Below, piece by piece: positions 40,994-49,219 of a stretch of DNA of 64,000 nt. The notes beneath the pieces are model-generated. The model saw only the letters and a program-made list of their open reading frames with translations. It was not told the origin of the DNA and ran no database searches. The position numbers and the translations under genes were made by a program. Positions within the stretch are counted from its first letter, which is position 1; the number at the start of each line of letters is the position of its first letter. Source of the stretch: Salarchaeum japonicum (lineage in GTDB: Archaea > Halobacteriota > Halobacteria > Halobacteriales > Halobacteriaceae); assembly GCF_020614395.1 (NCBI RefSeq), contig NZ_CP085324.1:1989564-2053563 (forward strand), read 5' to 3'.

Positions 40994-41193
40994 CACGACC
41001 CCCCGAGTTTTGCGTCAGCCCGCGCGAGCAGATTCCCGACGGTTCCAGGCGCGCGGTCAGTCCGACGAGCGTACTCCCGAACGCCGGAGTCGCCCTGGCG
41101 GATAGCCTGGTAGGCGTCGCGTTCCGCCTCGGTGAGTTCGTCGAGCGACGGCCCGGCGAACGTCGCGAGCGTCGCCTGTTCTCGTCCCGTCAT
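40993..41193 (-). CDS. Small HTH protein of the early operon
   Basis: This 66-residue protein has a sigma-70 region 4-like helix-turn-helix: LDELTEAERDAYQAIRQGDSGVREYARRTDRAPGTVGNLLARADAKL. It starts inside the stop of the upstream gene (ATGA) and its stop overlaps the start of the replication-type gene. It probably binds DNA and may regulate replication or early transcription of the element. Confidence 0.72.
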   Translation of the reverse strand: MTGREQATLATFAGPSLDELTEAERDAYQAIRQGDSGVREYARRTDRAPGTVGNLLARADAKLGGS

Positions 41194-41357
41194 TCGGGCT
41201 TCACCTCGTAGGAATAGGCGAGTTCACCGCGGACTTCGTGGCCGTACTTGTCGGCGTGCTGGGCGGCGACACCTTGTGCGTTGTTCGCCTCTAACTGCCA
41301 GTCACAGTCTTCGCAGAAGGCTCGCGCGAACACCATCCACTGCTCGACATCACTCAT
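41190..41357 (-). CDS. Small C2H2-like zinc protein, 55 aa
   Basis: This protein starts at the ATG at 41355-41357. It has C15 and C18 (FCEDCDW) and H34 and H41 (AAQHADKYGHEV), a spacing that suits one zinc. Such tiny zinc fingers are common in early regions of haloarchaeal viruses. The gene overlaps both neighbours (8 bases upstream, 4 bases downstream) and so is embedded in the operon. Confidence 0.65.
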   Translation of the reverse strand: MSDVEQWMVFARAFCEDCDWQLEANNAQGVAAQHADKYGHEVRGELAYSYEVKPE

Positions 41358-41577
41358 CCTGACCACCCCAGAGGCCGCGGCACGGCCGACAGAGCGCCAC
41401 GCGTTCGTCCCGGTCGGGGAGGCGGACGCGCCGGCAGTCGGGGCCGTCCGCGCTGCACATGGCGCACGCGTCGGCGCTGGGGGCGTCGTCGGCGACCTGT
41501 TCCCAGTAGTCCTGCCGGCGGGCTTCAGCGCCGCCGTCGGTTCGGAGCTGGGAAGCGCGGACGAACTCCTGGGTCAC
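41350..41577 (-). CDS. Small four-Cys zinc protein
   Basis: The protein has 75 residues when started at the GTG at 41575-41577, which overlaps the upstream stop as GTGA like other junctions in this operon; a GTG nine bases earlier is possible. Two knuckles, CAMC and CRPC, are separated by a basic stretch with an extra Cys (PDCRRVRLPDRDERVAL), typical of a treble-clef or ribbon fold. Function is unknown. Confidence 0.62.
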   Translation of the reverse strand: MTQEFVRASQLRTDGGAEARRQDYWEQVADDAPSADACAMCSADGPDCRRVRLPDRDERVALCRPCRGLWGGQDE

Positions 41578-41840
41578 GGCAACCACCCCGCGGCTTCGAC
41601 GGCCGCCCGAATCGCCGGCTTCGCCGTGGGCGCGTAGATCGCCGTGCGAATCACGCCGTCACGAACCGGGAGCACGACGCGGGTGGTGGGGTCGTAGCGC
41701 GCACGCTCGCCGTGGAGCCACCCGCCGCCTGGAATCTCGTGGGCCTGTCGCCAGGCGTCCTCGATAGTGGGCGCGAGGTGGAGCGCGTCGGCACGCCGCA
41801 GGTACTTCTCCTCGGCGTGCTCGGTCACCGCGACGTTCAC
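41574..41840 (-). CDS. Hypothetical protein of the early operon, 88 aa
   Basis: This protein begins with GTG overlapping the previous stop (GTGA) and preceded by GGAGGTG. It starts MNVAVTEHAEEKYLRRADALH and contains a mixed alpha/beta centre (YDPTTRVVLPVRDGVIRTAIYAP). The compact strand-helix pattern recalls small RelE-like or PIN-unrelated toxins, but no catalytic motif is clear. No family is assigned. Confidence 0.6.
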   Translation of the reverse strand: MNVAVTEHAEEKYLRRADALHLAPTIEDAWRQAHEIPGGGWLHGERARYDPTTRVVLPVRDGVIRTAIYAPTAKPAIRAAVEAAGWLP

Positions 41841-42043
41841 CGTTGGACACCTCCGAAGAGCGGGGCGTCGTGGCCGGGTGCGATTTCGCCCGCGGGCGTG
41901 AGGCCGGCGTCCTCGGGGTCGTGTTCGTCGAGAAGGTGCTTCCAGCGCGGCTCGTTAGGCTGGAAGTCGTGGCCGCAGAACGGACAGGAAACGAGGGTGT
42001 GGACGCGTCTGCCGCGTGAGTACCGGGTCGTCTGGATACTCAC
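41837..42043 (-). CDS. Small CxxC...H..H zinc finger protein, first gene of early operon
   Basis: This 68-residue protein has a C2H2-like finger: CPFCGHDF, then KHLLDEHD, giving C-x2-C and H-x4-H. All in-frame starts are GTG; the one at 42041-42043 (MSIQTTRYS) is preferred to another nine bases upstream. It opens a chain of six overlapping genes leading to the replication-type protein. The region between it and the tRNA-Ala (about 175 bases) must hold the operon promoter and contains a CCCGG/CCGGG hairpin near 42094-42110. Confidence 0.6.
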   Translation of the reverse strand: MSIQTTRYSRGRRVHTLVSCPFCGHDFQPNEPRWKHLLDEHDPEDAGLTPAGEIAPGHDAPLFGGVQR

Positions 42044-42218
42044 GCAGACCACCCCCGGTTTCCTTCGGGTGAATCACGGGAGGGCGTCGGCCCGGATTTG
42101 TACCGGGAATCCACTCGGTTCTGAGCGGTGTTCGTTACGGTTGCGTGTAGAACGAAGGTTGTGGAGAGAAGGCCGGAGATGTGGCTCTCCGGGATAGTTC
42201 GACGGGAAGAACGGGGGT

Positions 42219-42233
42219 AGTGGACTCGCTGGG
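42219..42233 (+). repeat. att direct repeat, tRNA-proximal copy
   Basis: AGTGGACTCGCTGGG here covers the 3' terminal 13 bases of tRNA-Ala (minus strand) and two bases beyond it, and is identical to 29014-29028. Integration therefore left the tRNA gene whole, with the element attached to its 3' side. Confidence 0.85.
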
Positions 42234-42292
42234 ATTTGAACCCAGGGCCTCTTCCTTGCGAAGGAAGCGATCTACCACTGATCTACGAGCCC
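42221..42292 (-). tRNA. tRNA-Ala (anticodon CGC)
   Basis: The 72-base cloverleaf reads on the minus strand from GGGCTCG at 42292 to the discriminator A at 42221. The acceptor stem GGGCTCG/CGAGTCC contains the G3:U70 pair that identifies alanine tRNA. The anticodon stem CTTCC/GGAAG closes the loop TTCGCAA, giving anticodon CGC for GCG codons. The T loop is GTTCAAATC. CCA is not encoded. It is the integration target of the provirus. Confidence 0.95.
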
Positions 42293-42420
42293 GCGTGTTT
42301 GTGTGGAGTGGCGGCGCGAATTTGTACCTTGCGCTTTCCGGTGACTGGGGGGACGCGAACGCCGTGGCTGTTCGGTGTGAAAAACGGGAGAGAGTAGAGT
42401 CGCGTGAGAGCCGCTCAGTG

Positions 42421-42439
42421 AGAAGCGCGAGGCGCTTCT
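42421..42439 (-). terminator. Hairpin at the end of rpsJ
   Basis: The arms AGAAGCGC (42421-42428) and GCGCTTCT (42432-42439) are perfectly paired around a 3-base loop and abut the rpsJ stop codon. It probably helps end or stabilise the tuf-rpsJ transcript before tRNA-Ala. Confidence 0.55.
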
Positions 42440-42747
42440 TAGTCTTCCAGAACGATTTCGATGCTGACGTCGTTCGGGACCTGGATGCGCATGAGCTGTC
42501 GGAGCGCGCGTTCGTCCGCGTCGATGTCGATGAGACGCTTGTGGACGCGCATCTCCCAGTGTTCCCACGTTGCCGTCCCTTCACCGTCGGGGGACTTCCG
42601 CGAGGGGATTTCGAGGGTTTTCGTGGGGAGCGGAACCGGCCCGCTGAGGTTAACGCCGGTCTTCTCCGCGATCTCTCGGACATCTGCGCAGATGTCGTCG
42701 AGGTCGTCGGGGCTGACACCGGCGAGGCGAACGCGTGCCTGTTGCAT
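42439..42747 (-). CDS. rpsJ: 30S ribosomal protein S10 (uS10)
   Basis: This 102-residue protein matches archaeal uS10: [40 protein letters not shown] in the N-terminal half and [36 protein letters not shown] in the C-terminal half. It binds 16S rRNA in the head of the small subunit. It lies eight bases after the tuf stop, the usual archaeal tuf-rpsJ pairing. Confidence 0.96.
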   Translation of the reverse strand: MQQARVRLAGVSPDDLDDICADVREIAEKTGVNLSGPVPLPTKTLEIPSRKSPDGEGTATWEHWEMRVHKRLIDIDADERALRQLMRIQVPNDVSIEIVLED

Positions 42748-42754
42748 GCGTTAG

Positions 42755-44020
42755 TTAGGCCTCGTTGACGTCGAGGACCTTGCCGGCCGCGATGGTCTGA
42801 CCCATGTCGCGGACCGCGAAGGAGCCGAGTTCCGGAATCTCGGAGGACGGCTCGATGCTGAGGGGCTTCTGCGGGCGGACGGTGACGACCGCGGCGTCGC
42901 CGGACTGGATGAAGTCCGGGTTCTCCTCGGCGACCTCGCCGCTCGCGGGATCCATCTTCTTGTCGATGGATTCGATGGTACACGCGACCTGCGCCGTGTG
43001 CGCGTGGAAGACGGGCGTGTAGCCGGCCGTGATGACGGACGGGTGCTGCATCACGACGACCTGCGCCGTGAACGTCTCCGCGACCGTCGGCGGTTCGTCG
43101 GCGGGGCCACAGACGTCACCGCGGCGGATGTCGTCCTTGCCGATGCCGCGGACGTTGAATCCGACGTTGTCACCGGGCTCGGCGCTCGGGACTTCCTCGT
43201 GGTGCATCTCGATGGTCTTGACCTCGCCACCGACGTCAGACGGCTGGAAGCTGACGTTGTCGCCCGTGTTCATCGTCCCGGTCTCGATACGTCCGACGGG
43301 GACGGTACCGATGCCGGAGATGGTGTAGACGTCCTGAATCGGGAGGCGCAGCGGCGCGTCCGTCGGCGGCTGCGGCTCCGGCAGGCTGTTGAGGGCCTCG
43401 AGGAGGGTTTCGCCGTCGTACCACGGCGTGTTCTCGGAGGCTTCCGAGACGTTGTCGCCCTCGAAGGCGGACGTCGGGATGAAGGACGCGTCTTCCGTGT
43501 TGAACTGAACCTGCTTGAGGAGGTCCTGGACGTCGGAGACGACCTGCTTGTAGGTGTCCTCCTTGTAGTCGACGACGTCCATCTTGTTGACGGCGACGAT
43601 GAGTTCGTCGATACCGAGGGTGCGCGCGAGGAAGACGTGCTCGCGGGTCTGGGGCGCGACACCGTCGTCGGCGGCGACGACGAGAACGGCGTTGTCGGCC
43701 TGGGACGCGCCCGTGATCATGTTCTTGACGAAGTCGCGGTGGCCCGGACAGTCGACGATGGTGAAGTAGTAATCGTCGGTGTCGAACTCCTGGTGGGCGA
43801 TGTCGATGGTGACACCGCGCTCACGCTCTTCCGCGAGGTTGTCCATGACGTAGGCGAACTCGAATCCGCCCTTGCCCTTCTCCTCGGCTTCTTCCTTGTG
43901 CTGTTCGATGACGTGCTCGGGCACGCTCCCCGTCTCGTAGAGGAGTCGCCCGACCATCGTGCTCTTCCCGTGGTCGACGTGGCCGATGACGGCCAGGTTC
44001 TGGTGCGGTTTGTCGCTCAT
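42755..44020 (-). CDS. tuf: Translation elongation factor EF-1 alpha (aEF1A)
   Basis: This 421-residue GTPase delivers aminoacyl-tRNA to the ribosome. G1 GHVDHGKST is near residues 13-21, G3 DCPGHRDF near 90-97 and G4 NKMD near 150; the beta-barrel domains II and III follow. The start is the ATG at 44018-44020 ([14 protein letters not shown]); an upstream in-frame extension to 44104 is not conserved. A GAATAAAAC box about 38 bases upstream is a plausible promoter. It heads the tuf-rpsJ operon. Confidence 0.97.
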   Translation of the reverse strand: MSDKPHQNLAVIGHVDHGKSTMVGRLLYETGSVPEHVIEQHKEEAEEKGKGGFEFAYVMDNLAEERERGVTIDIAHQEFDTDDYYFTIVDCPGHRDFVKNMITGASQADNAVLVVAADDGVAPQTREHVFLARTLGIDELIVAVNKMDVVDYKEDTYKQVVSDVQDLLKQVQFNTEDASFIPTSAFEGDNVSEASENTPWYDGETLLEALNSLPEPQPPTDAPLRLPIQDVYTISGIGTVPVGRIETGTMNTGDNVSFQPSDVGGEVKTIEMHHEEVPSAEPGDNVGFNVRGIGKDDIRRGDVCGPADEPPTVAETFTAQVVVMQHPSVITAGYTPVFHAHTAQVACTIESIDKKMDPASGEVAEENPDFIQSGDAAVVTVRPQKPLSIEPSSEIPELGSFAVRDMGQTIAAGKVLDVNEA

Positions 44021-44157
44021 GGTCAGGATTCGCGCGTAAGTGCGCTCTGTGCGTTTTATTCGCCTGATTCGGTTAAAACCATTTCGGAATCCCCTTAGCC
44101 GCATCCCCGCGCCGTCCGGCGATTAGTGGGAACGTGTGCCGTGCCAGACTGTCCCAC

Positions 44158-45102
44158 TCAGTCGAGTCGCGTGACGTCCGCCAGCACCGCGGTCGCGGTC
44201 TCCGGACCGCCCGCCCCCGCCCCGCTGAGGTTCAACCGCCCGGCGTGCTCCGTGTCGAGCTGGACGATGTTCTCCGTCCCAGTCACCGCGAGCGGGTCGT
44301 TCTCCGGAACCAGGCGCGGGCCGACCCGGATATCGCCGGTCGCCGTGACCTCGCCGATGAGGCGAACCGTCCGGCCGTCCTCCGCGGCGACCTCCAGCGC
44401 GCTCCCCGGGAAGTCCTCAATGCCTTCCACGTCCACGTCCGCGAGCGAGTACCCGCCGCCGTGGATGACGTTCGCGAGAATCGCGCCCTTGAGCGCGGCG
44501 TCCGTCCCGTCCACGTCGAACGACGGGTCGGCCTCCGCGACCCCGAGGTCTTGGGCCTCCGCGAGCACGTGCTCGTACCCCAGGCCGTCCGCGCTCATCC
44601 GGGAGAGCACGAAGTTCGCGGTGCCGTTGAGCACGCCGCGCACGGCGTTCACGCGCTCCGCGCCGACGCCCTCGATGGTGGAGAGCACGGGAATCGTGCC
44701 GGCGACGGTCGCCTCGAACCGCAACTCGCCCGCGCTCGCCTCCGCGAGCGCGACCACGTCGTCGTAGCGCTCGGCGACCGGGCCCTTGTTCGCGAGCACG
44801 ACGTGCTTGTCCCGCTCGAACGCCGCCTCGACGTGCTCGAACCCGGGATGGGCGTCCCCGAGCGTCGTCGGCGTCGCCTCCACGAGCGCGTCGTACTCGG
44901 CGGCGAGCGCGTCCGACGGGTCGGACTCGCCGACCGACCCGACGCGCTCCTTGTGCGCGAGCGCGCCGTCCACGTCGATTCCATCGCTATCGACGACGGC
45001 ACCGGTGGAGTCCGCGAACGCGGTCACCGTGTGCCCGTACTCGCTCGCCAGCCGCGCCGTGGACGCGCCGACCGCGCCCGCGCCGAGGACGCACAGCCGC
45101 AT
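44158..45102 (-). CDS. hom: Homoserine dehydrogenase
   Basis: This 314-residue enzyme reduces aspartate semialdehyde to homoserine, the branch point to Thr, Ile and Met. The N-terminal Rossmann motif is LGAGAVGAS near residues 5-13, followed by the catalytic domain with NKGPVAERYDDV, GTIPVLSTIEGVG, NGTANFVLSRM and DVDGTDAALKGAILAN. It lacks a C-terminal ACT domain; the ACT-domain protein encoded directly upstream, with stop and start codons adjacent, probably supplies allosteric control. Confidence 0.93.
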   Translation of the reverse strand: MRLCVLGAGAVGASTARLASEYGHTVTAFADSTGAVVDSDGIDVDGALAHKERVGSVGESDPSDALAAEYDALVEATPTTLGDAHPGFEHVEAAFERDKHVVLANKGPVAERYDDVVALAEASAGELRFEATVAGTIPVLSTIEGVGAERVNAVRGVLNGTANFVLSRMSADGLGYEHVLAEAQDLGVAEADPSFDVDGTDAALKGAILANVIHGGGYSLADVDVEGIEDFPGSALEVAAEDGRTVRLIGEVTATGDIRVGPRLVPENDPLAVTGTENIVQLDTEHAGRLNLSGAGAGGPETATAVLADVTRLD

Positions 45103-45627
45103 TCAGGCCACCCCCGCGAACGGCGCGACCACGCGCAGTCCCTTCTCGTCCGCGATGTCGCGAACGGCGTCGAGCGTCCGCTCCACCGACCCGGACTCGA
45201 CCGCGAGGCGGACGCGCGCGCTGGAGCGCTCGCTCGTCCCCTCCTCCGAGGTCAGCGAGAAGTCCGTCACGCTCGCATTCGCCTCCGATTCGAGCCGGGA
45301 GAGCGTATCGGAGAGGTCGGTGTCGATGAGGTGGCCGGCGACGATGACCGTCACCTCCTCGCCGTACTCCTCCGTCCCCGCCTGCGTGACGTTCACGCCG
45401 TTCTCCCGGAGCGCGGCGACGATGTCGTCGAACTGGCCCGCGGTACACTCCAAGTCCACTTCGACCGGGATGTGGCCGCGCGGCGTGACGTGCCCGCGCT
45501 CGTGGAACACGCTCAGAAGATTTCCGCCGTTCTCCGCGATGGGCTGGAGCGCCGCGAGGAGTTCGCCCGGTTCGTCCACGAGTTCGAGGCGAACCGTGTG
45601 CGCCTGCCGCGCCGCGTCCTCACTCAC
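45103..45627 (-). CDS. ACT-domain amino acid-binding regulatory protein
   Basis: This protein has about 174 residues. The ACT domain lies at about residues 10-85 (HTVRLELVDEPGELLAALQPIAENGGNLLSV), with a second ACT-like half (about 85-170: VTVIVAGHLIDTDLSDTLSRLE, SSARVRLAVES). It probably senses Thr or another end product and regulates homoserine dehydrogenase, whose gene follows without a gap. All possible starts are GTG (45636, 45633, 45627); 45627 is preferred because the upstream leader ORF ends there with a GTGAGTGA overlap that suggests translational coupling. Confidence 0.85.
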   Translation of the reverse strand: MSEDAARQAHTVRLELVDEPGELLAALQPIAENGGNLLSVFHERGHVTPRGHIPVEVDLECTAGQFDDIVAALRENGVNVTQAGTEEYGEEVTVIVAGHLIDTDLSDTLSRLESEANASVTDFSLTSEEGTSERSSARVRLAVESGSVERTLDAVRDIADEKGLRVVAPFAGVA

Positions 45628-45730
45628 GCCCACCACCCCGTGCAGTCAGGATGACTGTAATTGTCGACACGAAGCCCGATACTGGTGGCTCCGCGTCGAT
45701 ACGGCTCGCAGCAACCCTGCCTGCGTGCAT
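45620..45730 (-). CDS. Putative leader peptide of the ACT-hom operon, 36 aa
   Basis: This short ORF starts at the ATG at 45728-45730, 28 bases from the centre of a TATA box (CTTATAC), exactly where a leaderless haloarchaeal transcript should begin. It encodes MHAGRVAASR followed by a segment that includes VSTITVILTA near its end, a run of Thr, Ile, Val and Leu codons resembling bacterial thr-operon leader peptides. Its stop overlaps the probable GTG start of the ACT-domain gene. It may couple translation of the operon to supply of Thr/Ile. Chance cannot be excluded because the ORF is so short. Confidence 0.5.
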   Translation of the reverse strand: MHAGRVAASRIDAEPPVSGFVSTITVILTARGGGRE

Positions 45731-45751
45731 ACCCACTCCTCACAGCCCTGT

Positions 45752-45764
45752 CCGGTATAAGCCT
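45752..45764 (-). promoter_or_regulatory. TATA box of the ACT-hom operon
   Basis: On the minus strand AAGGCTTATACCGG contains a good haloarchaeal BRE/TATA combination. It lies about 28 bases before the leader ORF ATG and about 120 bases before the ACT-domain start, so the ACT gene itself cannot be leaderless. Confidence 0.6.
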
Positions 45765-46088
45765 TCGGCAGGGGTCGAAATTGCCGGACGCTGCGGCGGA
45801 GCCACGAACTACGTTCAACCAGACTCACTACACCGACTCGATTCGGGAACCCAAAGAAAGGGCGGTGTGAGACTCAGAGCGCTTCGTCGGCGTACTCGGC
45901 GAACAGATAGACGACGAGCGGTCTTGCGTCAGACCTCCGGTCTGACTACGTCACACTCGCTTCGCTCGCGTGACCGATAGAGCCCGGTGGTGAGGCGATT
46001 CGCTCGCTCGCGTAGCGAGCGAGTTTTTTGGTGCAGATTTTTTGCGCGAGAGGTTCGCGAAGCGAACCCGAGCGGAAAAAAGGTGCGT
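45765..46088. other. Non-coding spacer between fusA and the ACT-hom operon
   Basis: No complete gene is seen. The right part holds several inverted repeats of the CTCGCTTCGCTCGCG type common in haloarchaeal spacers and the fusA-side terminator at 46003-46029. A stretch at 45874-45936 on the minus strand could encode ARPLVVYLFAEYADEAL and a stop, possibly the tail of a lost gene, but nothing supports expression. Confidence 0.5.
46003..46029. terminator. Intrinsic-type hairpin with T-run
   Basis: CTCGCTCGC (46003-46011) pairs perfectly with GCGAGCGAG (46015-46023) around a 3-base loop and is followed by six T on the plus strand (46024-46029). On the minus strand it lies about 60 bases after the fusA stop. 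It should at least hinder transcription; the T-run points to the plus-strand direction. Confidence 0.6.
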
Positions 46089-48275
46089 TTAGAAGTAGTC
46101 GATGCTCTCGGGGAGCTCGGTCTTCATGCCCTTGCGCTCTCGAATTTCCGTGATCTTCTCGGGCTGGAGGTTGTCGGAGAGCACGCGGAACCCGGCGTTC
46201 TCGGTGTTCCAGGACGCACGCCCCTCGGTCGCGGAGCGGATGTCGCTGGAGAACCCGATCATCTCCTCGACGGGCGCGATACCCTCGACGACCATCAGGT
46301 CGCCTTCCTGGTACATGTCGTCGACGCGGCCGCGACGGCCCTGAATCTCGCCGGACGCGGCACCCATGTGTTCGCTCGGAACGTCGATGCGGACGTCCTG
46401 AATGGGTTCGAGGAGTTTGACCTGCGCGTCGATGAGGGAGCGGTGCACGGCGTCACGCACTGCGGGGATGACCTGTGCGGGGCCGCGGTGGATGGCGTCC
46501 TCGTGGAGGCGAGCGTCGTGCAGGCGGAACAGCGCGCCCTGCACGGGCTCGTTCGCGAGCGGGCCGTTGTCGAGGGCTTCCTGCAGGCCTTCGAGGACGA
46601 GTTCCATCGTCTCGTTCAGGTGCTGGATACCCTTCGTGTCGTCGATGAAGATGTTCGTCTTGTGGATCTCCTCGACGTTCTGCGTGGTGTCCTTGTCCAT
46701 CCCGAGTTCCTGGAGCGCCTCGCGGCGTTCCTGCTCGGGCATGTCCATGGAGACCTCGCCGAGCTGGATGGCGTCGACGATGTCCTGCGCGAGCGGTTCG
46801 ACGGTGATGTAGAACCGGTTGTGGTTGTTCGGGGAGCGTCCCTCGACCTCGCGGGACTCCTGGGTCGGGGCTTCGCGGTAGACGACGATGGGTTCGCCCG
46901 TGATGACCGGGATGCCCTGGTTGCGCTCGATGCGCTGGGTGATGACTTCGAGGTGGAGTTCACCCTGACCGCTGACGAGGTGTTCGCCGGTGTCCTCGTT
47001 GATCTCGATCTGGATGGTGGGGTCTTCCTTCGCGACCTGCTGGAGCGTCTCGATGAGCTTCGGCAGGTCGTCCATGTTCTGCGCCTCGATGGACTTCGTG
47101 ATGACGGGCTCCGAGATGTGTTCGATGGACTCGAACGGCGTCATCTCCACGCTGGAGACGGTGGAGCCGGCGATGGCGTCCTTCAGGCCGGTGACGGCGG
47201 CGATGTTCCCGGCGGGAACGCGGTCGACTTCCTCGCGCTCGCCACCCATGTAGATACCGACGGACTGCACGCGGTTCGTGCTCGCGGTGCCGGAGACGTG
47301 GAGGTCTTGGCCCTTCTCCAGCGTCCCGGAGAACACGCGACCGGCGGCGATTTCGCCCGCGTGGGGGTCGACGCCGATGTCCGTCACCATCAGGACGACT
47401 TCGCCGTCGGGGTTCACGTCACGCATGTCCACGGCGAGGTCGGACTCCGCGTCGCCGCGCCAGATGGTGGGGATACGGCGGGGCTGGGCTTCGATGGGGT
47501 TCGGGAAGTGCTCCGCGACCATGTCCAGGACGACGTCCGCGAGCGGCGTGCGGTCGTGGAGTTCCTGGCGCTTGTCGTTGCGTTCGAGCTCGATGATGTC
47601 GCCGAAGTCGATGCCGGTACGCTGCATCGAGGGCATGGAGACGCCCCACTTGTAGAGCGCGGACCCGAACGCGACCGTGCCGTCCTCGACGCTGACCGTC
47701 CAGTCGTCGATGTCGTCGCGGTCTTCGGTCATCCCGCGGATGAGCTCGTTCACGTCGTTGATGACGTCGAGGAGGCGCTCCTGCATCTCCTGGGGGCCTT
47801 CCTGGAGCTCGCTGATGAGGCGGTCGACCTTGTTGATGAACAGCGTCGGCTTCACGCCCTCGCGGAGCGCCTGCCGGACGACCGTCTCGGTCTGCGGCAT
47901 CGCGCCCTCGACGGCGTCCACGACGACGAGCGCGCCGTCGACCGCACGCATCGCACGCGTCACGTCGCCACCGAAGTCGACGTGGCCGGGCGTGTCGATG
48001 AGGTTCACGAGGTGGTTCGTGCCCTCGTACTCGTGCGTCATGGAGACGTTCGCGGCGTCGATGGTGATACCGCGCTCCTGTTCGTCCTCCTCGGTGTCCA
48101 TCGCGAGCTGCTGGCCCGCGGTCTCGTCCGAAATCATCCCCGCGCCGGCGAGGAGGTTGTCGGTGAGGGTCGTCTTCCCGTGGTCGACGTGGGCGGCGAT
48201 GGCGATGTTCCGGATGTTCTCCGGTTCGTCCATCAGCCGCTCACACTGTTCGACGATCTTCTTGCGTCGGCCCAT
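46089..48275 (-). CDS. fusA: Translation elongation factor EF-2 (aEF2)
   Basis: This 728-residue translocase GTPase has G1 [10 protein letters not shown] near residues 27-36, the G2 region [10 protein letters not shown]3 [10 protein letters not shown] and G4 NKVD. The C-terminal domain contains [22 protein letters not shown], where a histidine near residue 600 is the diphthamide site of archaeal and eukaryotic EF-2. Length is typical. It is transcribed in the same direction as the ribosomal and polymerase genes but is separated from them by the divergent gene at 48417. Confidence 0.97.
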   Translation of the reverse strand: MGRRKKIVEQCERLMDEPENIRNIAIAAHVDHGKTTLTDNLLAGAGMISDETAGQQLAMDTEEDEQERGITIDAANVSMTHEYEGTNHLVNLIDTPGHVDFGGDVTRAMRAVDGALVVVDAVEGAMPQTETVVRQALREGVKPTLFINKVDRLISELQEGPQEMQERLLDVINDVNELIRGMTEDRDDIDDWTVSVEDGTVAFGSALYKWGVSMPSMQRTGIDFGDIIELERNDKRQELHDRTPLADVVLDMVAEHFPNPIEAQPRRIPTIWRGDAESDLAVDMRDVNPDGEVVLMVTDIGVDPHAGEIAAGRVFSGTLEKGQDLHVSGTASTNRVQSVGIYMGGEREEVDRVPAGNIAAVTGLKDAIAGSTVSSVEMTPFESIEHISEPVITKSIEAQNMDDLPKLIETLQQVAKEDPTIQIEINEDTGEHLVSGQGELHLEVITQRIERNQGIPVITGEPIVVYREAPTQESREVEGRSPNNHNRFYITVEPLAQDIVDAIQLGEVSMDMPEQERREALQELGMDKDTTQNVEEIHKTNIFIDDTKGIQHLNETMELVLEGLQEALDNGPLANEPVQGALFRLHDARLHEDAIHRGPAQVIPAVRDAVHRSLIDAQVKLLEPIQDVRIDVPSEHMGAASGEIQGRRGRVDDMYQEGDLMVVEGIAPVEEMIGFSSDIRSATEGRASWNTENAGFRVLSDNLQPEKITEIRERKGMKTELPESIDYF

Positions 48276-48416
48276 TATGGAGGATTATACCGGTAGCGGG
48301 TTCAAAAGGGTAGTGTTTCTCCGCGAGGAAGCCGTCTCCGTACGGTATCGGCTATCACAGCAGACCCCGCGGGGGGCGCAAGAGCCTTATCCGAGCATCC
48401 CGTGCTAACAAGGTAC

Positions 48417-49178
48417 ATGGATGTTCTCGTGCAAGGCGCGGGTCCGACCGCGCCCTTTCTCGGCGCCCGCGACGTCTTCGAGATAGACCACGACCTCGAC
48501 AAGCCCGTGCACGTCCACGTGCGCGAGAACCCGGACGAGCGCACGTGGGCGGGCCACCACGACGACCACCACGTCCTCAACATCTCCCGGAAGGCCGCCA
48601 CGTCCGCGATGGCGCGCGAACTCGCGCTCCACGAGTACTCGCACATGCGCCGCCACGAGGAAGGCCACCCCTCGCACACGCTCTCGATGGACGAAGTCCT
48701 CTTCCTCGCGCTCCCCGGCCGACAGGTCGAACAGCGCGTGCTCACGCAGTGCTACCAGCTCGCGAACCACGCGAAAGACATCTACGCGGACGACATCACG
48801 CTCAGCGTCGGCCCGACCGACAAACTCGCCGCGTTCCTCGAATCCGAACTCGCCGCCGCCGTCAGCGACCGCCCCAGCCCGAACCGGGACGGCCACCGCA
48901 TCACCGCCGGCGCGGACACCGAGATGACCGCCGTGAACGCCGCGTTCGCGCTCGCGCTCCTGGAGCGCCACGACGCCATCAGCCCGACCAGCCGGCTCTA
49001 CGACCTCGCGCACGCGGCCGACGAGGACACCCCGCACGTGAGCGTCGACGAGTTCCGCGACCGGTTCGCGTCCTTCGCCGACGACCCCGACCAGTCCACG
49101 TACCGCCGCGAACTCGTCGACCTCGTCCGCGCGTACGTCGACAGCCAGCCCAGCACGAACGGCCCCGCCGCCGACTGA
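48417..49178 (+). CDS. DUF5781-like putative metal-dependent protein
   Basis: This 253-residue protein belongs to a conserved archaeal family I associate with DUF5781. It contains ALHEYSHMRRHEEGH near residues 73-87, with an HExxH-like HEYSH zinc motif, so a protease or peptidase function is possible but untested. Other conserved parts are VHVRENPDERTWAGHHDDHHVLNISR and ANHAKDIYADDITL. The ATG at 48417 has a CTTAT box about 29 bases upstream. It is the only plus-strand gene in this translation block, divergent from fusA and convergent with rpsG. Confidence 0.82.
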   Translation: MDVLVQGAGPTAPFLGARDVFEIDHDLDKPVHVHVRENPDERTWAGHHDDHHVLNISRKAATSAMARELALHEYSHMRRHEEGHPSHTLSMDEVLFLALPGRQVEQRVLTQCYQLANHAKDIYADDITLSVGPTDKLAAFLESELAAAVSDRPSPNRDGHRITAGADTEMTAVNAAFALALLERHDAISPTSRLYDLAHAADEDTPHVSVDEFRDRFASFADDPDQSTYRRELVDLVRAYVDSQPSTNGPAAD

Positions 49179-49219
49179 GCCGTCGCTACCGAACGAGAGA
49201 AACGAAAGAAAACCCCGCG

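Larger units (their letters stand above)
29014..42233. mobile_element. Integrated betapleolipovirus-like provirus (13.2 kb)
   Basis: The element is bounded by the 15-bp direct repeat AGTGGACTCGCTGGG at 29014-29028 and 42219-42233; the right copy overlaps the 3' end of an intact tRNA-Ala gene. A tyrosine recombinase gene lies immediately inside the left repeat. The interior order is integrase, winged-helix regulator, pilin, four-TM protein, small membrane proteins, spike-like protein, small membrane proteins, P-loop ATPase, small DUF7692-like protein, HNH protein, replication-type protein and an early operon on the opposite strand. This order and size match known betapleolipoviruses (HRPV-3, HGPV-1 and temperate SNJ2). 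The element looks complete, with no obvious frameshifts. A conjugative or plasmid element is less likely because the VP3/VP4/ATPase-like cluster is present. Confidence 0.85.

Noticed and set aside
41574-41840. RelE-type toxin
   Set aside because: Size and alpha/beta pattern are only vaguely similar; no catalytic residues or antitoxin partner could be identified.
29014-42233. Conjugative plasmid or fusellovirus-type element
   Set aside because: No VirB4/VirD4-like or SSV-type capsid gene is evident, and the integrase is intact rather than split by att; the VP3-spike-ATPase order fits pleolipoviruses better.
45874-45936. Possible gene remnant ending ARPLVVYLFAEYADEAL on the minus strand
   Set aside because: Only about 20 codons with no start and no recognised parent gene; could be chance.
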